A DNA stretch of 64,000 bases from Streptomyces sp. A1136 (GCF_004795055.1 NZ_SSBJ01000021.1:86786-150785); one strand, 5' to 3'. Counted from the first letter of the stretch, positions 43,602-52,391 are shown. The notes: generated by a model from the sequence alone, not told the origin. Translations and numbers: made by a program.

Positions 43602-44588
43602 ATGACTACGGTGGACGTCCCCACGCTGGTGGCCCAGGCCCGAGAGGGCCGACCGCGGGCGGTGGCCCGGCTGATCTCCCTGGTCGAGGGGGCGTCCCCG
43701 CACCTGCGCGAGGTGATGGCGGCCCTCGCCCCGCTCGCCGGCGGGGCGTACGTGGTGGGCCTGACGGGCTCCCCGGGCGTGGGCAAGTCCACGTCCACGT
43801 CGGCCCTGGTGTCGGCGTACCGCAAGGCCGGCAAGCGGGTCGGGGTGCTCGCGGTGGACCCGTCCTCGCCGTTCAGCGGTGGCGCCCTGCTCGGCGACCG
43901 GGTGCGCATGTCGGACCATGCCTCCGACCCGGGCGTCTACATCCGCTCCATGGCCACGCGCGGGCACCTGGGCGGTCTCGCCTGGGCGGCGCCGCAGGCG
44001 ATCCGCGTGCTGGACGCGGCCGGCTGCGAGGTGATCCTGGTCGAGACGGTCGGGGTCGGGCAGTCGGAGGTGGAGATCGCATCGCAGGCGGACACGTCGG
44101 TGGTGCTGCTGGCGCCGGGCATGGGCGACGGCATCCAGGCCGCGAAGGCGGGCATCCTGGAGATCGGCGACGTGTACGTGGTGAACAAGGCGGACCGGGA
44201 CGGCGCCGACGCGACCGCCCGGGAGCTGAACCACATGCTCGGCCTGGGGGAGTCCCGCGGGCCGGGCGACTGGCGCCCGCCGATCGTCAAGACGGTCGCC
44301 GCCCGGGGGCAGGGCATCGACGAGCTGGTCGAGGTGCTGGAGAAGCACCGGGCGTGGATGGACGAGCGGGGGGTGCTGGTCGAGCGCCGGGCCGCCCGCG
44401 CCGCCCGGGAGGTGGAGACCATCGCGGTGACGGCCCTGCGGGCCCGCATGGCGGACCTGCACGGCGACGCGCACCTCGGGAGCCTCGCGGCGAAGGTCGC
44501 CGCCGGCGAGCTGGACCCGTACGCGGCCTCCGACGCCCTGCTGGCCACCCTCACCGAAGCGGAGGCGCCCGACCCGTCGCGCCCCTAA
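43602..44588 (+). CDS. meaB: Methylmalonyl-CoA mutase-associated GTPase MeaB
   Basis: 328 residues. G3E-family P-loop GTPase that gates cobalamin delivery to, and protects, acyl-CoA mutases. Walker A TGSPGVGKST (near 43768-43797), base-recognition NKAD (44185-44196), and the VLAVDPSSPFSGGALLGDR segment are diagnostic. The C-terminal dimerisation arm is complete. It begins 11 nt after the thiolase stop. Client mutases are IcmA at 56955 and methylmalonyl-CoA mutase elsewhere. Confidence 0.95.
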   Translation: MTTVDVPTLVAQAREGRPRAVARLISLVEGASPHLREVMAALAPLAGGAYVVGLTGSPGVGKSTSTSALVSAYRKAGKRVGVLAVDPSSPFSGGALLGDRVRMSDHASDPGVYIRSMATRGHLGGLAWAAPQAIRVLDAAGCEVILVETVGVGQSEVEIASQADTSVVLLAPGMGDGIQAAKAGILEIGDVYVVNKADRDGADATARELNHMLGLGESRGPGDWRPPIVKTVAARGQGIDELVEVLEKHRAWMDERGVLVERRAARAAREVETIAVTALRARMADLHGDAHLGSLAAKVAAGELDPYAASDALLATLTEAEAPDPSRP

Positions 44589-44658
44589 GCTGGCGGCGTC
44601 CGGTATGCCTCGAAAGGTGCCCCGGCGGTTTCGGGGTGCCCCGCGAAGGGAGTGGCTC

Positions 44659-44733
44659 ATGGCCAAGCGCGGCAACAAGAAGCGGGCCCGCAAGAAGAAG
44701 AAGGCGAACCACGGCAAGCGTCCCAACGCCTGA
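44659..44733 (+). CDS. 24-residue basic protein, probably 50S ribosomal protein bL37
   Basis: ATG 44659 to TGA 44731-44733, preceded by GAAGGGAG. The product begins MAKRGNKKRARKKK and ends NHGKRPNA; ten of its first sixteen residues are Lys or Arg. This matches, from memory, the tiny actinobacterial ribosomal protein bL37 found in mycobacterial ribosome structures. It lies between meaB and a strong terminator and may be cotranscribed with meaB. It is too short for most gene finders. Confidence 0.75.
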   Translation: MAKRGNKKRARKKKKANHGKRPNA

Positions 44734-44754
44734 CCGGTCCGCCCGCGAACAGAC

Positions 44755-44792
44755 GAGAGCCGCGCCCCCGCCGTACGGGGGGCGCGGCTCTC
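44755..44792. terminator. Bidirectional terminator between the small ribosomal gene and absC
   Basis: GAGAGCCGCGCCCCC (44755-44769) pairs perfectly with GGGGGCGCGGCTCTC (44778-44792), a 15-bp stem. It starts 22 nt after the bL37 stop and lies 33 nt from the absC stop on the other strand. Confidence 0.9.
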
Positions 44793-44824
44793 ACGTGCGG
44801 CCGGTGCGGGCGCGGGGGAGCGGC

Positions 44825-45310
44825 TCAGACCTTGCCGCGCTGGTCGCGCAGGTGGTCGGCCACCGGGCCCAGGGAGGCGCGCAGCGCCGCCAGGTCCTGG
44901 GGGCTGAGCAGGTCGATGAAATGTTGCCGTACGGACGCCACGTGGTGGGGGGCGACCTTGCGCATGGTCTCCATGCCCTCGTCGGTGAGCACCGCGTACA
45001 AGCCGCGACGGTCGGACTCGCAGTTCACCCGGGTGACCAGGCCGGCCGCCTCCATTCGGGTGATCTGGTGGGAGAGTCGGCTCTTGGACTGGAGGGTGGC
45101 GGTCGCGAGGTCGCTCATCCGCATCCGGTGGTGCTCCGACTCCGAGAGGTTCACGAGGATCTCGTAGTCGTTGTTGGTGAGTCCGAAGGGCTGGAGATCC
45201 TTTTCCAGCTGGTGCATCAGCAGTCTGCTGACGTCCAGGTGGGTGCGCCAGGCGCACTGCTCGGCGTCGGTAAGCCAGCGCGTGGCCGTCTCGGTCTCCA
45301 TGGTCTCCAT
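44825..45310 (-). CDS. absC: MarR-family regulator AbsC
   Basis: 161 residues. The METETATRWLTDAEQCAWRTH start, LEKDLQPFGLTNNDYEILVN and SKSRLSHQITRMEAAGLV segments match S. coelicolor AbsC (SCO5405) as I recall it, a zinc-dependent regulator that influences antibiotic production and the coelibactin cluster. Winged helix about 60-125. ATG 45310 or ATG 45301 may start translation. The upstream TTGTAC/TAGAGT promoter would place the transcription start exactly at 45310, favouring that ATG and a leaderless mRNA. Confidence 0.85.
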   Translation of the reverse strand: METMETETATRWLTDAEQCAWRTHLDVSRLLMHQLEKDLQPFGLTNNDYEILVNLSESEHHRMRMSDLATATLQSKSRLSHQITRMEAAGLVTRVNCESDRRGLYAVLTDEGMETMRKVAPHHVASVRQHFIDLLSPQDLAALRASLGPVADHLRDQRGKV

Positions 45311-45346
45311 GACTGAACTCTACCTAAGAAGTTGAATTACGTACAA
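45311..45346 (-). promoter_or_regulatory. absC promoter, leaderless type
   Basis: On the minus strand TTGTAC (45346-45341) and TAGAGT (45322-45317) are 18 bp apart, and the -10 ends six bases before ATG 45310. The stretch is AT-rich with TTG/CAA and CCTA/TAGG symmetry, so it may bind AbsC itself or another MarR/Zur protein. Confidence 0.6.
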
Positions 45347-45407
45347 AAATAGGACGATCGTGGAAGACGGCGCCGGTCGGTTCCCGTCGGGAGGTGCCCC
45401 GGGGCCG

Positions 45408-46223
45408 TCACAGTCCGAGGCGCCGTTGCAGATCACCCAGCTGTCCCGGCATCCGCGGCACGCCCAATTGTCCCAGCGGCCCCTGGCCCGCGCCCGGTAC
45501 CCCGTGGTTCTGGTCGACGGCGCCGGTGCCCACCGCCCCGATCGCCTGCTCCGCCATCAGCGTCTCCGAGGACTGCAGCAACACCGTCCCGGCCCCGACG
45601 AACTCGAACTGGTGCTCCTCTCCCGAGGAGCCCCCGATGCCCGTCAGCGAGCGCAGCCCCCCGATCACCCCGGACATGTACCGGTGGTCGTAGTGGTGGC
45701 ACGGCGAGGGGCAGTCCGCCCACCCCACCAGCGCCTGCGGGTCCACGCGCAAGGGCGGCTCCATGAACACCACCGGCCCGTTGGACGCCGCCACGAACTT
45801 CCCCGTCCCGATGAGGGTCAGGAAGCCGGGGACGATCGACTGCTTGAGCGCGAGGGTGGGCTGGAAGGCCAGCAGGTTCCCCGACCGGATCGTCAGGTTC
45901 CCGTCGTCCAGGTCGTAGGAGTTCACGTCGAACGCCCGGTCGGCCAGCAACATCTTGCCCTGGCCCTCGGCCACCACCCAGTCGCTCGCGTGCATGGGGG
46001 AGTGGAAGCTCGTGCGCAGCAGCCGGTCGAAGCGGCCGTTGCCGACGCCGGTGAACTCGATGCTCCCGTAGTAGGAGATCATCTTGCCCTTCTGCAGGAA
46101 CCACTGGCTCCCCTTGAGCTCCACGCAGAAGGTGTACGCGTTCACGTTGTCGTCGGAGGGCAGGGTGTACGGGTCGAACACCGTCGGGCCGCCGGGGCCG
46201 CCGGTCACGGGGCCGAAGCTCAC
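45408..46223 (-). CDS. AIM24-family protein, third gene of a tandem trio
   Basis: 271 residues. AIM24 (DUF124) proteins are beta-rich, related to tryptophan RNA-binding attenuator folds; their bacterial role is unknown. Repeated beta blocks are visible: MISYYGSIEFTG, MLLADRAFDVNSYDLDD, LLAFQPTLALKQS. The C-terminal 50 residues are Gly/Gln/Pro-rich and extra to the paralogues. GTG 46223 overlaps the stop of the middle gene by four bases. Two CxxxC-like residues (CPSPC near 175) are unique to this copy. Confidence 0.8.
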   Translation of the reverse strand: MSFGPVTGGPGGPTVFDPYTLPSDDNVNAYTFCVELKGSQWFLQKGKMISYYGSIEFTGVGNGRFDRLLRTSFHSPMHASDWVVAEGQGKMLLADRAFDVNSYDLDDGNLTIRSGNLLAFQPTLALKQSIVPGFLTLIGTGKFVAASNGPVVFMEPPLRVDPQALVGWADCPSPCHHYDHRYMSGVIGGLRSLTGIGGSSGEEHQFEFVGAGTVLLQSSETLMAEQAIGAVGTGAVDQNHGVPGAGQGPLGQLGVPRMPGQLGDLQRRLGL

Positions 46224-46870
46224 AGTTTCTCCTCCGAAGCCTGTACGTATACCGCGCCCTGGCCGGACAGCTCCAGCTGGAACGCCTCCCCCGAACCGCG
46301 TCCGACCATGTCCCGCCAGCCCAGCGCCGTCGACAGCTTGTTGCGCACGTCCCCGTGGTGGGCGACGTACGCCTGCGGGTCCACGTGGACCGGCCGCTGG
46401 GGCGTGATGGGAAGCTCGATGACTCCGCCGTGGGCCATCACGGCGACCGAGCCGTGGCCCTTGAGGGTGGTGGTGAACAGGCCCTGACCGGTCACCTGGC
46501 CGCGCACCATGCCCATGACGCCGCCCTGAGAGCCCATGAACATGGTGCCCTGCTGGAGGGTCCCGTCGAAGGCGAGCAGCCGGTCCGCCTCCACGTAGAG
46601 GGTCTCGCCGGACAGATTGATCACCTGGATGTGGTGGCCGCCGTGACCGAACATCACGGTGCCGCTGCCCTCGACCGTCATCAGCGGGGTCTGCTCGTTC
46701 GCCACCCGGCGCCCGATCATGCCCATGACCCCGCCCTGGCCGCCGGTCAGGCTGGGGGTGAAGGACACCTCACCGCGGTAGGCGAGCATCGCCCCGCGCT
46801 GGCTGTACATCTTCGCGCCCGGTACGACCTGCGCCTCGACCATCTTCGAGTTGATCTCACGGAACGGCAT
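46220..46870 (-). CDS. AIM24-family protein, second gene of a tandem trio
   Basis: 216 residues. Contains AMLAYRGEVSFTPSLTGGQG, HHIQVINLSGETLYVEADRLLAF and ELSGQGAVYVQASEEK, the same beta blocks as its neighbours. ATG 46870 shares one base with the stop of the first gene (TGATG arrangement), and its own stop overlaps the start of the third gene. All three are therefore translated from one message, and could form a hetero-oligomer. Confidence 0.82.
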   Translation of the reverse strand: MPFREINSKMVEAQVVPGAKMYSQRGAMLAYRGEVSFTPSLTGGQGGVMGMIGRRVANEQTPLMTVEGSGTVMFGHGGHHIQVINLSGETLYVEADRLLAFDGTLQQGTMFMGSQGGVMGMVRGQVTGQGLFTTTLKGHGSVAVMAHGGVIELPITPQRPVHVDPQAYVAHHGDVRNKLSTALGWRDMVGRGSGEAFQLELSGQGAVYVQASEEKL

Positions 46871-47508
46871 CAGAGGTCACCGCCGATGGTGTTGCGCTCG
46901 CTGGGCTGCACGTACACCAGGCCCTCGCCCTCGAAGCGGATCTGGAAGGACTCGCCCGAGCCCTCGCCGATCAGCGTGCGGAAATTGATCCCCGACTGGA
47001 ACGACTGCCGGAGCTCCCCGGTGTGCGCGATGTACGCCCCCGGGTCCACGGAGAGCGGGTACTGACCGCTGACGCGCAGCACCACCGCCGGTCCGTCGGA
47101 CATGATCGCCGCCTGGCCGGAGCCCTCGACGGTGGTGGTGAACAGGCCGTTGCCCGTCGCCCCGCCGCGCAGGCCGGTGAAGGTGGTGCCGGTGCGCAGC
47201 CCCGCGTCGGTGCACAGCAGGTTGCTGGCCTCGACGTGGAGCTTCTCGCCGCGCAGGTTGACCAGGTTGATCTCGCTCGCGCGGTCGGCGAAGAAGCAGG
47301 TGCCGTGCCCCTGCACCTCCATCACCGTCATCTGTTCGCCGGTCAGCCGGCGGGTCACCATGCCGCGCAGGCCTTCACCGCCGCCGGTCATCTTCTTGAA
47401 GGCCATCTGACCGTCGTACGCGACCATGGAGCCGTTCTTCGCTTTCACGGCGTCCCCGGTCAGGTCGACGGCGAGCACCTTGCTGCCTTGGAGTCGGAAC
47501 TGAGCCAC
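46870..47508 (-). CDS. AIM24-family protein, first gene of a tandem trio
   Basis: 212 residues from GTG 47508 (VAQFRLQGSKVLAVDL). The frame opens at 47571, but the 21 extra residues are unlike the family. No clear ribosome-binding site precedes the GTG. Domain blocks: SMVAYDGQMAFKKMTGGGEG, INLVNLRGEKLHVEASNLLC, FEGEGLVYVQPSERN. It is divergent from the DUF3817 gene at 47722 across a 213-nt region. Confidence 0.8.
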   Translation of the reverse strand: MAQFRLQGSKVLAVDLTGDAVKAKNGSMVAYDGQMAFKKMTGGGEGLRGMVTRRLTGEQMTVMEVQGHGTCFFADRASEINLVNLRGEKLHVEASNLLCTDAGLRTGTTFTGLRGGATGNGLFTTTVEGSGQAAIMSDGPAVVLRVSGQYPLSVDPGAYIAHTGELRQSFQSGINFRTLIGEGSGESFQIRFEGEGLVYVQPSERNTIGGDL

Positions 47509-47721
47509 GGGGGAGACGGTATCCGCAGCGGGCCGGACCGAACAGGGCGCCCGGGCCGATATCCGCCACACCGGGCCGTTCCCCCGCCCTTTTGCCGGGT
47601 CCCGGCCCCCTTTCCCGGGGTCCCGCCCCGTTTCCCCGGCACGCCGGGGGCCCGGTCAAGATCTCCCCGGGCGGCTGAGACACTGGTTCGGACCATGGCC
47701 TCGACCCCCCGAAGGTTCCTC

Positions 47722-48063
47722 GTGGACATCAAGACCGCCTCCGCCCTCCACCGGCTGCGCCTCGTCTCCGTACCGGAGGCGCTGTCGTTCCCGGCCCTGC
47801 TGATCTTCGGCTCGCTGCTCAGCCGGATCTCGGACATCAACCTGGTGATGCCGCTCGGGGCCCTGCACGGCATCCTCTTCGTCCTCTACGTGATCTTCCT
47901 GCTGGACGTGTGGAACCGGGCCAAGTGGCCGGCCAAGAAGGTCGCGCTGTTCTTCCTGCTGGCCCTGGTGCCCTTCGGCGGCCTCTACGGCGACCGGGTG
48001 CTCAAGCGCGACGAGGCCCGAACCGTGCTAGCGGCCCGTGCGCGCGAGGCGGCGAAGGCATGA
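47722..48063 (+). CDS. DUF3817 membrane protein
   Basis: 113 residues from GTG 47722 (VDIKTASALHRLRLVS), preceded by CGAAGG; ATG 47695 is an alternative adding nine residues. Three predicted helices: about 14-36, 42-63, 73-92. The HGILFVLYVIFLLDVWNRAKWPAKK stretch is the DUF3817 signature, unknown function. A paralogue lies at 56494. Its stop overlaps the start of the thiamine-binding protein gene by four bases. Confidence 0.82.
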   Translation: MDIKTASALHRLRLVSVPEALSFPALLIFGSLLSRISDINLVMPLGALHGILFVLYVIFLLDVWNRAKWPAKKVALFFLLALVPFGGLYGDRVLKRDEARTVLAARAREAAKA

Positions 48064-48356
48064 TCGTCGCGTTCTCGGTGACGCCGCTGGGCGTGGGGGA
48101 GGACGTCGGCGAGTACGTCGCCGACGCGGTCCGCGTCGTACGGGAGTCCGGTCTGCCGAACCGTACCGACGCCATGTTCACCACCGTCGAGGGCGAGTGG
48201 GACCAGGTCATGGACGTGGTCAAGCGGGCGGTCGCGGCCGTGGAGGCGCGCGCGCCGCGGGTCTCCCTCGTCCTGAAGGCAGACGTCCGCCCCGGGGTGA
48301 CGGACGGTATGACCTCGAAGGTGGAGACGGTCGAACGGCACCTCGCCGAGGGCTGA
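48060..48356 (+). CDS. MTH1187-family thiamine-binding protein
   Basis: 98 residues, ferredoxin-like fold. Begins MIVAFSVTPLGVGEDVGEYV and holds TVEGEWDQVMDVVKRAVAAV and RVSLVLKADVRPG, the family core. Homologues bind thiamine or related pyrimidines; the physiological role is unclear. The ATG overlaps the DUF3817 stop, so both proteins are probably made together. A terminator follows. Confidence 0.87.
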   Translation: MIVAFSVTPLGVGEDVGEYVADAVRVVRESGLPNRTDAMFTTVEGEWDQVMDVVKRAVAAVEARAPRVSLVLKADVRPGVTDGMTSKVETVERHLAEG

Positions 48357-48385
48357 TCCCGCCCCCTTCCCCCTGCCCGCGAGCC

Positions 48386-48411
48386 CGCCCCCGGCCCATC
48401 GGCCGGGGGCG
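48386..48411 (+). terminator. Terminator after the thiamine-binding protein gene
   Basis: CGCCCCCGGCC (48386-48396) and GGCCGGGGGCG (48401-48411) form a perfect 11-bp stem with a CATC loop, followed by TTCG. Confidence 0.82.
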
Positions 48412-48515
48412 TTCGCATGCCCTCGCACCGCCCGCGCGTCCCCCGTACGGCCCTGAACCGGCCGCCCGTCGCAGAACCGTCCCGTCGGCGGAGCCCCGTT
48501 CGACACGCCGGGTGT

Positions 48516-48532
48516 TCGTCACCTTTCGTGGT
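48516..48532 (+). promoter_or_regulatory. Inverted repeat upstream of the cslA-like gene
   Basis: TCACC and GGTGA flank a six-base TTTCGT centre about 50 nt before the GTG of the glycan synthase gene. It could be an operator or a small leader hairpin. Confidence 0.35.
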
Positions 48533-48576
48533 GATGACACCTCGTCGAGACATCGGCACCGAGCACTGGAGGGACC

Positions 48577-50364
48577 GTGCGGCCGGAAGGCTTCGACTAC
48601 GAGACCCACAGCCGCCTCGCCGGCCCGTTCGCGGAGCCCGACCCCACCGCCTACCGGGTGAGGTACCGCTCCCTGCTGTCGCGTGAGGAAGTCCGGACGC
48701 GAATACGCGCGATCGCCCTCATGACGCTGGCGCCGCTGGCCGCGGCCGGGCTGCTGCTCTACCTGGTCTGGCCCACGCACTGGACCGTCCGCGAGGGCGG
48801 CGAACGCTGGCTCGTCGGCCTGGACGCCGTGATGCTCGGCTCGATCGCGCTGATCATGCTCTTCACCCTCGTTAACGTGGTGTCGATCGCCCACGCCACG
48901 ATGGTCGCCCGGGACCCGGTCCCGGTGCCCGCCGAACCCGGCACCCGCGTCGCGTTCCTGACGACGTACGTACCCGGCAAGGAACCGCTGGAGATGGTGC
49001 GCACCACCCTTCTGGGCGCGGTGCGCGTCCGCCACGACGGGCCGCTGGACGTCTGGCTGCTCGACGAGGGGGACGACCCCGAGGTCAAGGCGCTCTGCGC
49101 GGAACTGGGCGTACGCCACTTCACCCGCAAGGGGAACCCCGGCTGGAACACCGCCGAGGGCCCCTACCGGGCGAGGACCAAGCACGGCAACTACAACGCC
49201 TGGCTGAGCCGGTACGGCGAGGACTACGACTTCTTCGCCTCCGTCGACACCGACCACGTGCCCCTGCCGAACTACCTGGAGCGGATGCTCGGCTACTTCC
49301 GCGACCCCGACATCGCCTTCGTCGTCGGCCCCCAGGTGTACGGCAACTACACCGAGTCCGTCACGAAGGCCGCCGAATCCCAGCAGTACCTCTTCCACGC
49401 CCTCATCCAGCGCGCGGGCAACCGCTACGGCGCGCCGATGTTCGTCGGCACCAACAACGCGGTACGCGTCAGCGCCCTGCGCCAGGTCGGCGGACTCTAC
49501 GACTCCATCACCGAGGACATGGCCACCGGCTTCGAGCTGCACCGCCGGCGCAACCCCGGCACCGGCCGGTTCTGGCGGTCCGTCTACACCCCCGACGTGC
49601 TCGCCGTCGGGGAGGGCCCCGCCTCCTGGACCGACTTCTTCACCCAGCAACTGCGCTGGTCGCGCGGCACCTACGAAACCCTCTTCCGGCAGTACTGGAA
49701 GGGCCTCTTCCAGATGCCCCCGGGACGCCGGCTCAACTACACCCTGATGCTCGTCTACTACCCCATGACGGCCGTCAACTGGCTGCTCGGCATCCTCAGC
49801 TGCGTGCTGTTCCTGTGGTTCGGCGCCTCCGGCATCGAGGTGTCCTCCGAGGTCTGGTTGATGCTCTACACCGACACGGCCGCCCTCCAAGTGGGCCTGT
49901 ACCTGTGGAACCGGCGGCACAACGTCTCGCCGCACGAGCCGGCGGGCTCCGGCGGTCTGGCCGGCATGGCCATGTCCGCGGTCTGCGCTCCCATCTACCT
50001 GAGGTCGCTCGGCTCGGCGGTCCTGCGCACCGAGGGCCGGTTCGTCGTCACCCCCAAGGGCGGTGACGCCAGCCCCGACCGGATGGCGACCTTCCGGGTC
50101 CACCTGTTCTGGGCGGCCGTCCTGATCTCCTCGCTGACGGCCTCCGCCCGCTACGGACACACCCACGCGGCCATGCGGATCTGGGCGGTGCTCGCGCTGC
50201 TCGTCGCCCTCGCGCCGCCCCTCGTATGGGGCGCCACGCTCGGCCGCGAGCGCTGGGCCCGCTACCGCGCGCGGCTGCGCGACCGGCGCCCCGTCGGCAG
50301 TGCCGGCGGCGAGCCGGGCGACGAGCCGGAGCCGGCGTTCGCCACGACGACCGGAGGGAACTGA
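48577..50364 (+). CDS. CslA-like family-2 glycosyltransferase (cellulose-synthase-like)
   Basis: 595 residues, membrane-bound processive synthase of a beta-glycan. Two N-terminal helices (about 47-67, 83-108), cytoplasmic GT-A domain with LDEGDDPEVKAL, the DxD-like VDTDHVPL, the acceptor-site TED (ITEDMATGFE) and the QxxRW motif (QQLRWSRG), then about five C-terminal helices. A tip-localised homologue, CslA, makes a glycan together with GlxA and an endoglucanase in S. coelicolor and S. lividans; the same three functions are adjacent here. GTG 48577 follows GGAGGG. The gene ends 3 nt before the GlxA-like gene. Confidence 0.88.
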   Translation: MRPEGFDYETHSRLAGPFAEPDPTAYRVRYRSLLSREEVRTRIRAIALMTLAPLAAAGLLLYLVWPTHWTVREGGERWLVGLDAVMLGSIALIMLFTLVNVVSIAHATMVARDPVPVPAEPGTRVAFLTTYVPGKEPLEMVRTTLLGAVRVRHDGPLDVWLLDEGDDPEVKALCAELGVRHFTRKGNPGWNTAEGPYRARTKHGNYNAWLSRYGEDYDFFASVDTDHVPLPNYLERMLGYFRDPDIAFVVGPQVYGNYTESVTKAAESQQYLFHALIQRAGNRYGAPMFVGTNNAVRVSALRQVGGLYDSITEDMATGFELHRRRNPGTGRFWRSVYTPDVLAVGEGPASWTDFFTQQLRWSRGTYETLFRQYWKGLFQMPPGRRLNYTLMLVYYPMTAVNWLLGILSCVLFLWFGASGIEVSSEVWLMLYTDTAALQVGLYLWNRRHNVSPHEPAGSGGLAGMAMSAVCAPIYLRSLGSAVLRTEGRFVVTPKGGDASPDRMATFRVHLFWAAVLISSLTASARYGHTHAAMRIWAVLALLVALAPPLVWGATLGRERWARYRARLRDRRPVGSAGGEPGDEPEPAFATTTGGN

Positions 50365-50367
50365 GCC

Positions 50368-52377
50368 ATGGCCTACCGGCCCTCGAAGAGCTTCAAGAAG
50401 ACCGCCCTCGGCAGCGGCGCGGCCCTCCTGCTCGCCGCGCTCAACGCCCCGGCCGCACTGACCTTCGCCGAGGACACCTACCACTCGTACAAGATCCGGC
50501 AGTCCAGTTACCGCATCCAGTACGGCTCCTGGGGGCTGGTCGACCTCCCCGAGCAGTACCGGATCAACGCGATGCACGCGGCGCTGCTGCACACCGGCAA
50601 GGTGCTCCTCATCGCCGGCTCCGGCAACAACCAGAAGAACTTCGACAAGGGCACCTTCGACACCATCCTGTGGGACCCGAGGGACAACACCTTCAAGAAG
50701 ATCCCCACCCCCGAGGACTTCTTCTGCTCCGGCCATACCCAGCTCCCCGACGGGCGGCTGCTGGTCGCCGGCGGGACCGCCCGCTACGAGGTGCTCGACG
50801 GGAAGGTCACCCGGGCCGGCGGTGGCATGCGGGTCAAGAACGAGAGCCCCGACAAGGCCGTCACCCTGCGCAAGGGGACCCGGTTCCGGTCCCCGTCCGG
50901 CGTCGAGTACCAGGCGAAGTTCGACGTCACCGTGCCCAGGGCCAAGCGCGAGTTCGAGGTCACGTACGGCCGGGGCGGGCGGATGACGCCCTGGAAGACG
51001 AAGGTGGTCGCCGCCGAGGCGCGGGTGTTCGTCGAGGCGGTGCGGGCCGGGGCGCAGGGGCTGACGACCGAGGCCGCGCAGTACGAGGTGGTCGGCCTCA
51101 AGGGCAAGGACGCCGACAACGTCTACGGGCTCGCGGAGCGCCTCAGCGTCGACAAGCAGGACTTCCAGGGCATCAAGTCGGCGTACGAGTTCGACCCGCT
51201 GGCGGAGCGGTACGTCCCCGTCGACCCGATGAGGGACGCCCGCTGGTACCCGACCCTGGTCACCCTGGAGGACGGGCGGGTGCTGGCCGTGTCCGGCCTC
51301 AACGACGTCGGCGACGTCGTGCCCGGGGACAACGAGTACTACGACCCGCGGACGAAGAAGTGGACCAAGGGGCCGTTCCACTACTTCCCGACCTACCCGG
51401 CCCTCTTCCTCACGCGGGGCGGCAAGCTGCTCTACACCGGGTCCAACGCCGGCTACGGACCGAAGGACAAGGGGCGCGAGCCGGGCGTGTGGGACCTCAG
51501 GACGAACCGGTTCACCAAGGTGGAGGGGTTGGAGGACCCGGACCAGTTGGAGACCTCCTCCTCGGTGCTGCTGCCGCCGGCCCAGGACCAGAAGGTGATG
51601 GTGCTCGGCGGGGGCGGGGTGGGCGAGTCCAGGCTGGCCACCCGGCGCACCGCGGTCGTGGACCTGAAGGAGGAGAACCCGGTCTTCCGCACCACGGCCC
51701 GGCTGCCGCAGGGCACCCGGTACCTGAGCAGTGTGCTGCTGCCGGACGACTCGGTCTTCACTACGGGCGGCTCCACCGACTACCGGGGCCGCAGCGCCAG
51801 CGACATCCACAAGGCGCAGTTCTACTACGCGCGCACCGACACCTTCGTGGCCGCCGCCGACCCGACGGTCGGGCGCAACTACCACTCCGAGGCGCTGCTG
51901 CTGCCGGACGGGCGGGTGGCGACCTTCGGCTCCGACCCGCTCTTCGCCGACAAGGACAACACCAAGCTGGGCAAGTTCGAGCACCGGTTGGAGGTGTACA
52001 CCCCGCCCTACCTGTACCGGGACCCGGCCCGGCGGCCCGTGCTGGGCGCGGGGCCCCAGGAGGTGGAGTGGGGCGGGCGGGCCACCTTCAAGGCGGCGGA
52101 CACCGGGCGCGTGCGGCGGGCCCGGCTGATGCGTCCGAGCGCGGTCACGCACTCGACGGACGTCGAGCAGCGGTCGGTCGAACTGGGGCTGACGAAGACC
52201 GCCGGGTCGGTGACGGTCGAGGTACCGGGCGATCCGACGCTGGTGCCGCCGGGCTGGTACATGCTGTTCGTGACGGACGCGGACGGGACGCCGTCGGAGG
52301 CGAAGTGGCTGCGGGTGAAGGCGCCGCCGGCGAGGCCGGCGGAGCCGCAGCCGGAGGGGCCGCAGCCGGAGTCCTGA
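50368..52377 (+). CDS. GlxA-like mononuclear copper radical oxidase
   Basis: 669 residues. One N-terminal helix (about 13-33) acts as membrane anchor; the rest is extracellular kelch propeller plus a C-terminal DUF1929 domain. Active-site residues of the galactose oxidase family can be placed by eye: Cys120 (FFCSGHTQ), Trp293-Tyr294 (ARWYPT), Tyr505-His506 (NYHSEA) and His595 (THSTD). S. lividans GlxA oxidises the nascent CslA glycan at hyphal tips. The sequence is clearly homologous to but divergent from GlxA as I recall it, so it may be a paralogue. It is cotranscribed with the synthase (3-nt gap). Confidence 0.88.
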   Translation: MAYRPSKSFKKTALGSGAALLLAALNAPAALTFAEDTYHSYKIRQSSYRIQYGSWGLVDLPEQYRINAMHAALLHTGKVLLIAGSGNNQKNFDKGTFDTILWDPRDNTFKKIPTPEDFFCSGHTQLPDGRLLVAGGTARYEVLDGKVTRAGGGMRVKNESPDKAVTLRKGTRFRSPSGVEYQAKFDVTVPRAKREFEVTYGRGGRMTPWKTKVVAAEARVFVEAVRAGAQGLTTEAAQYEVVGLKGKDADNVYGLAERLSVDKQDFQGIKSAYEFDPLAERYVPVDPMRDARWYPTLVTLEDGRVLAVSGLNDVGDVVPGDNEYYDPRTKKWTKGPFHYFPTYPALFLTRGGKLLYTGSNAGYGPKDKGREPGVWDLRTNRFTKVEGLEDPDQLETSSSVLLPPAQDQKVMVLGGGGVGESRLATRRTAVVDLKEENPVFRTTARLPQGTRYLSSVLLPDDSVFTTGGSTDYRGRSASDIHKAQFYYARTDTFVAAADPTVGRNYHSEALLLPDGRVATFGSDPLFADKDNTKLGKFEHRLEVYTPPYLYRDPARRPVLGAGPQEVEWGGRATFKAADTGRVRRARLMRPSAVTHSTDVEQRSVELGLTKTAGSVTVEVPGDPTLVPPGWYMLFVTDADGTPSEAKWLRVKAPPARPAEPQPEGPQPES

Positions 52378-52391
52378 GGCGCCCTGCCCCG

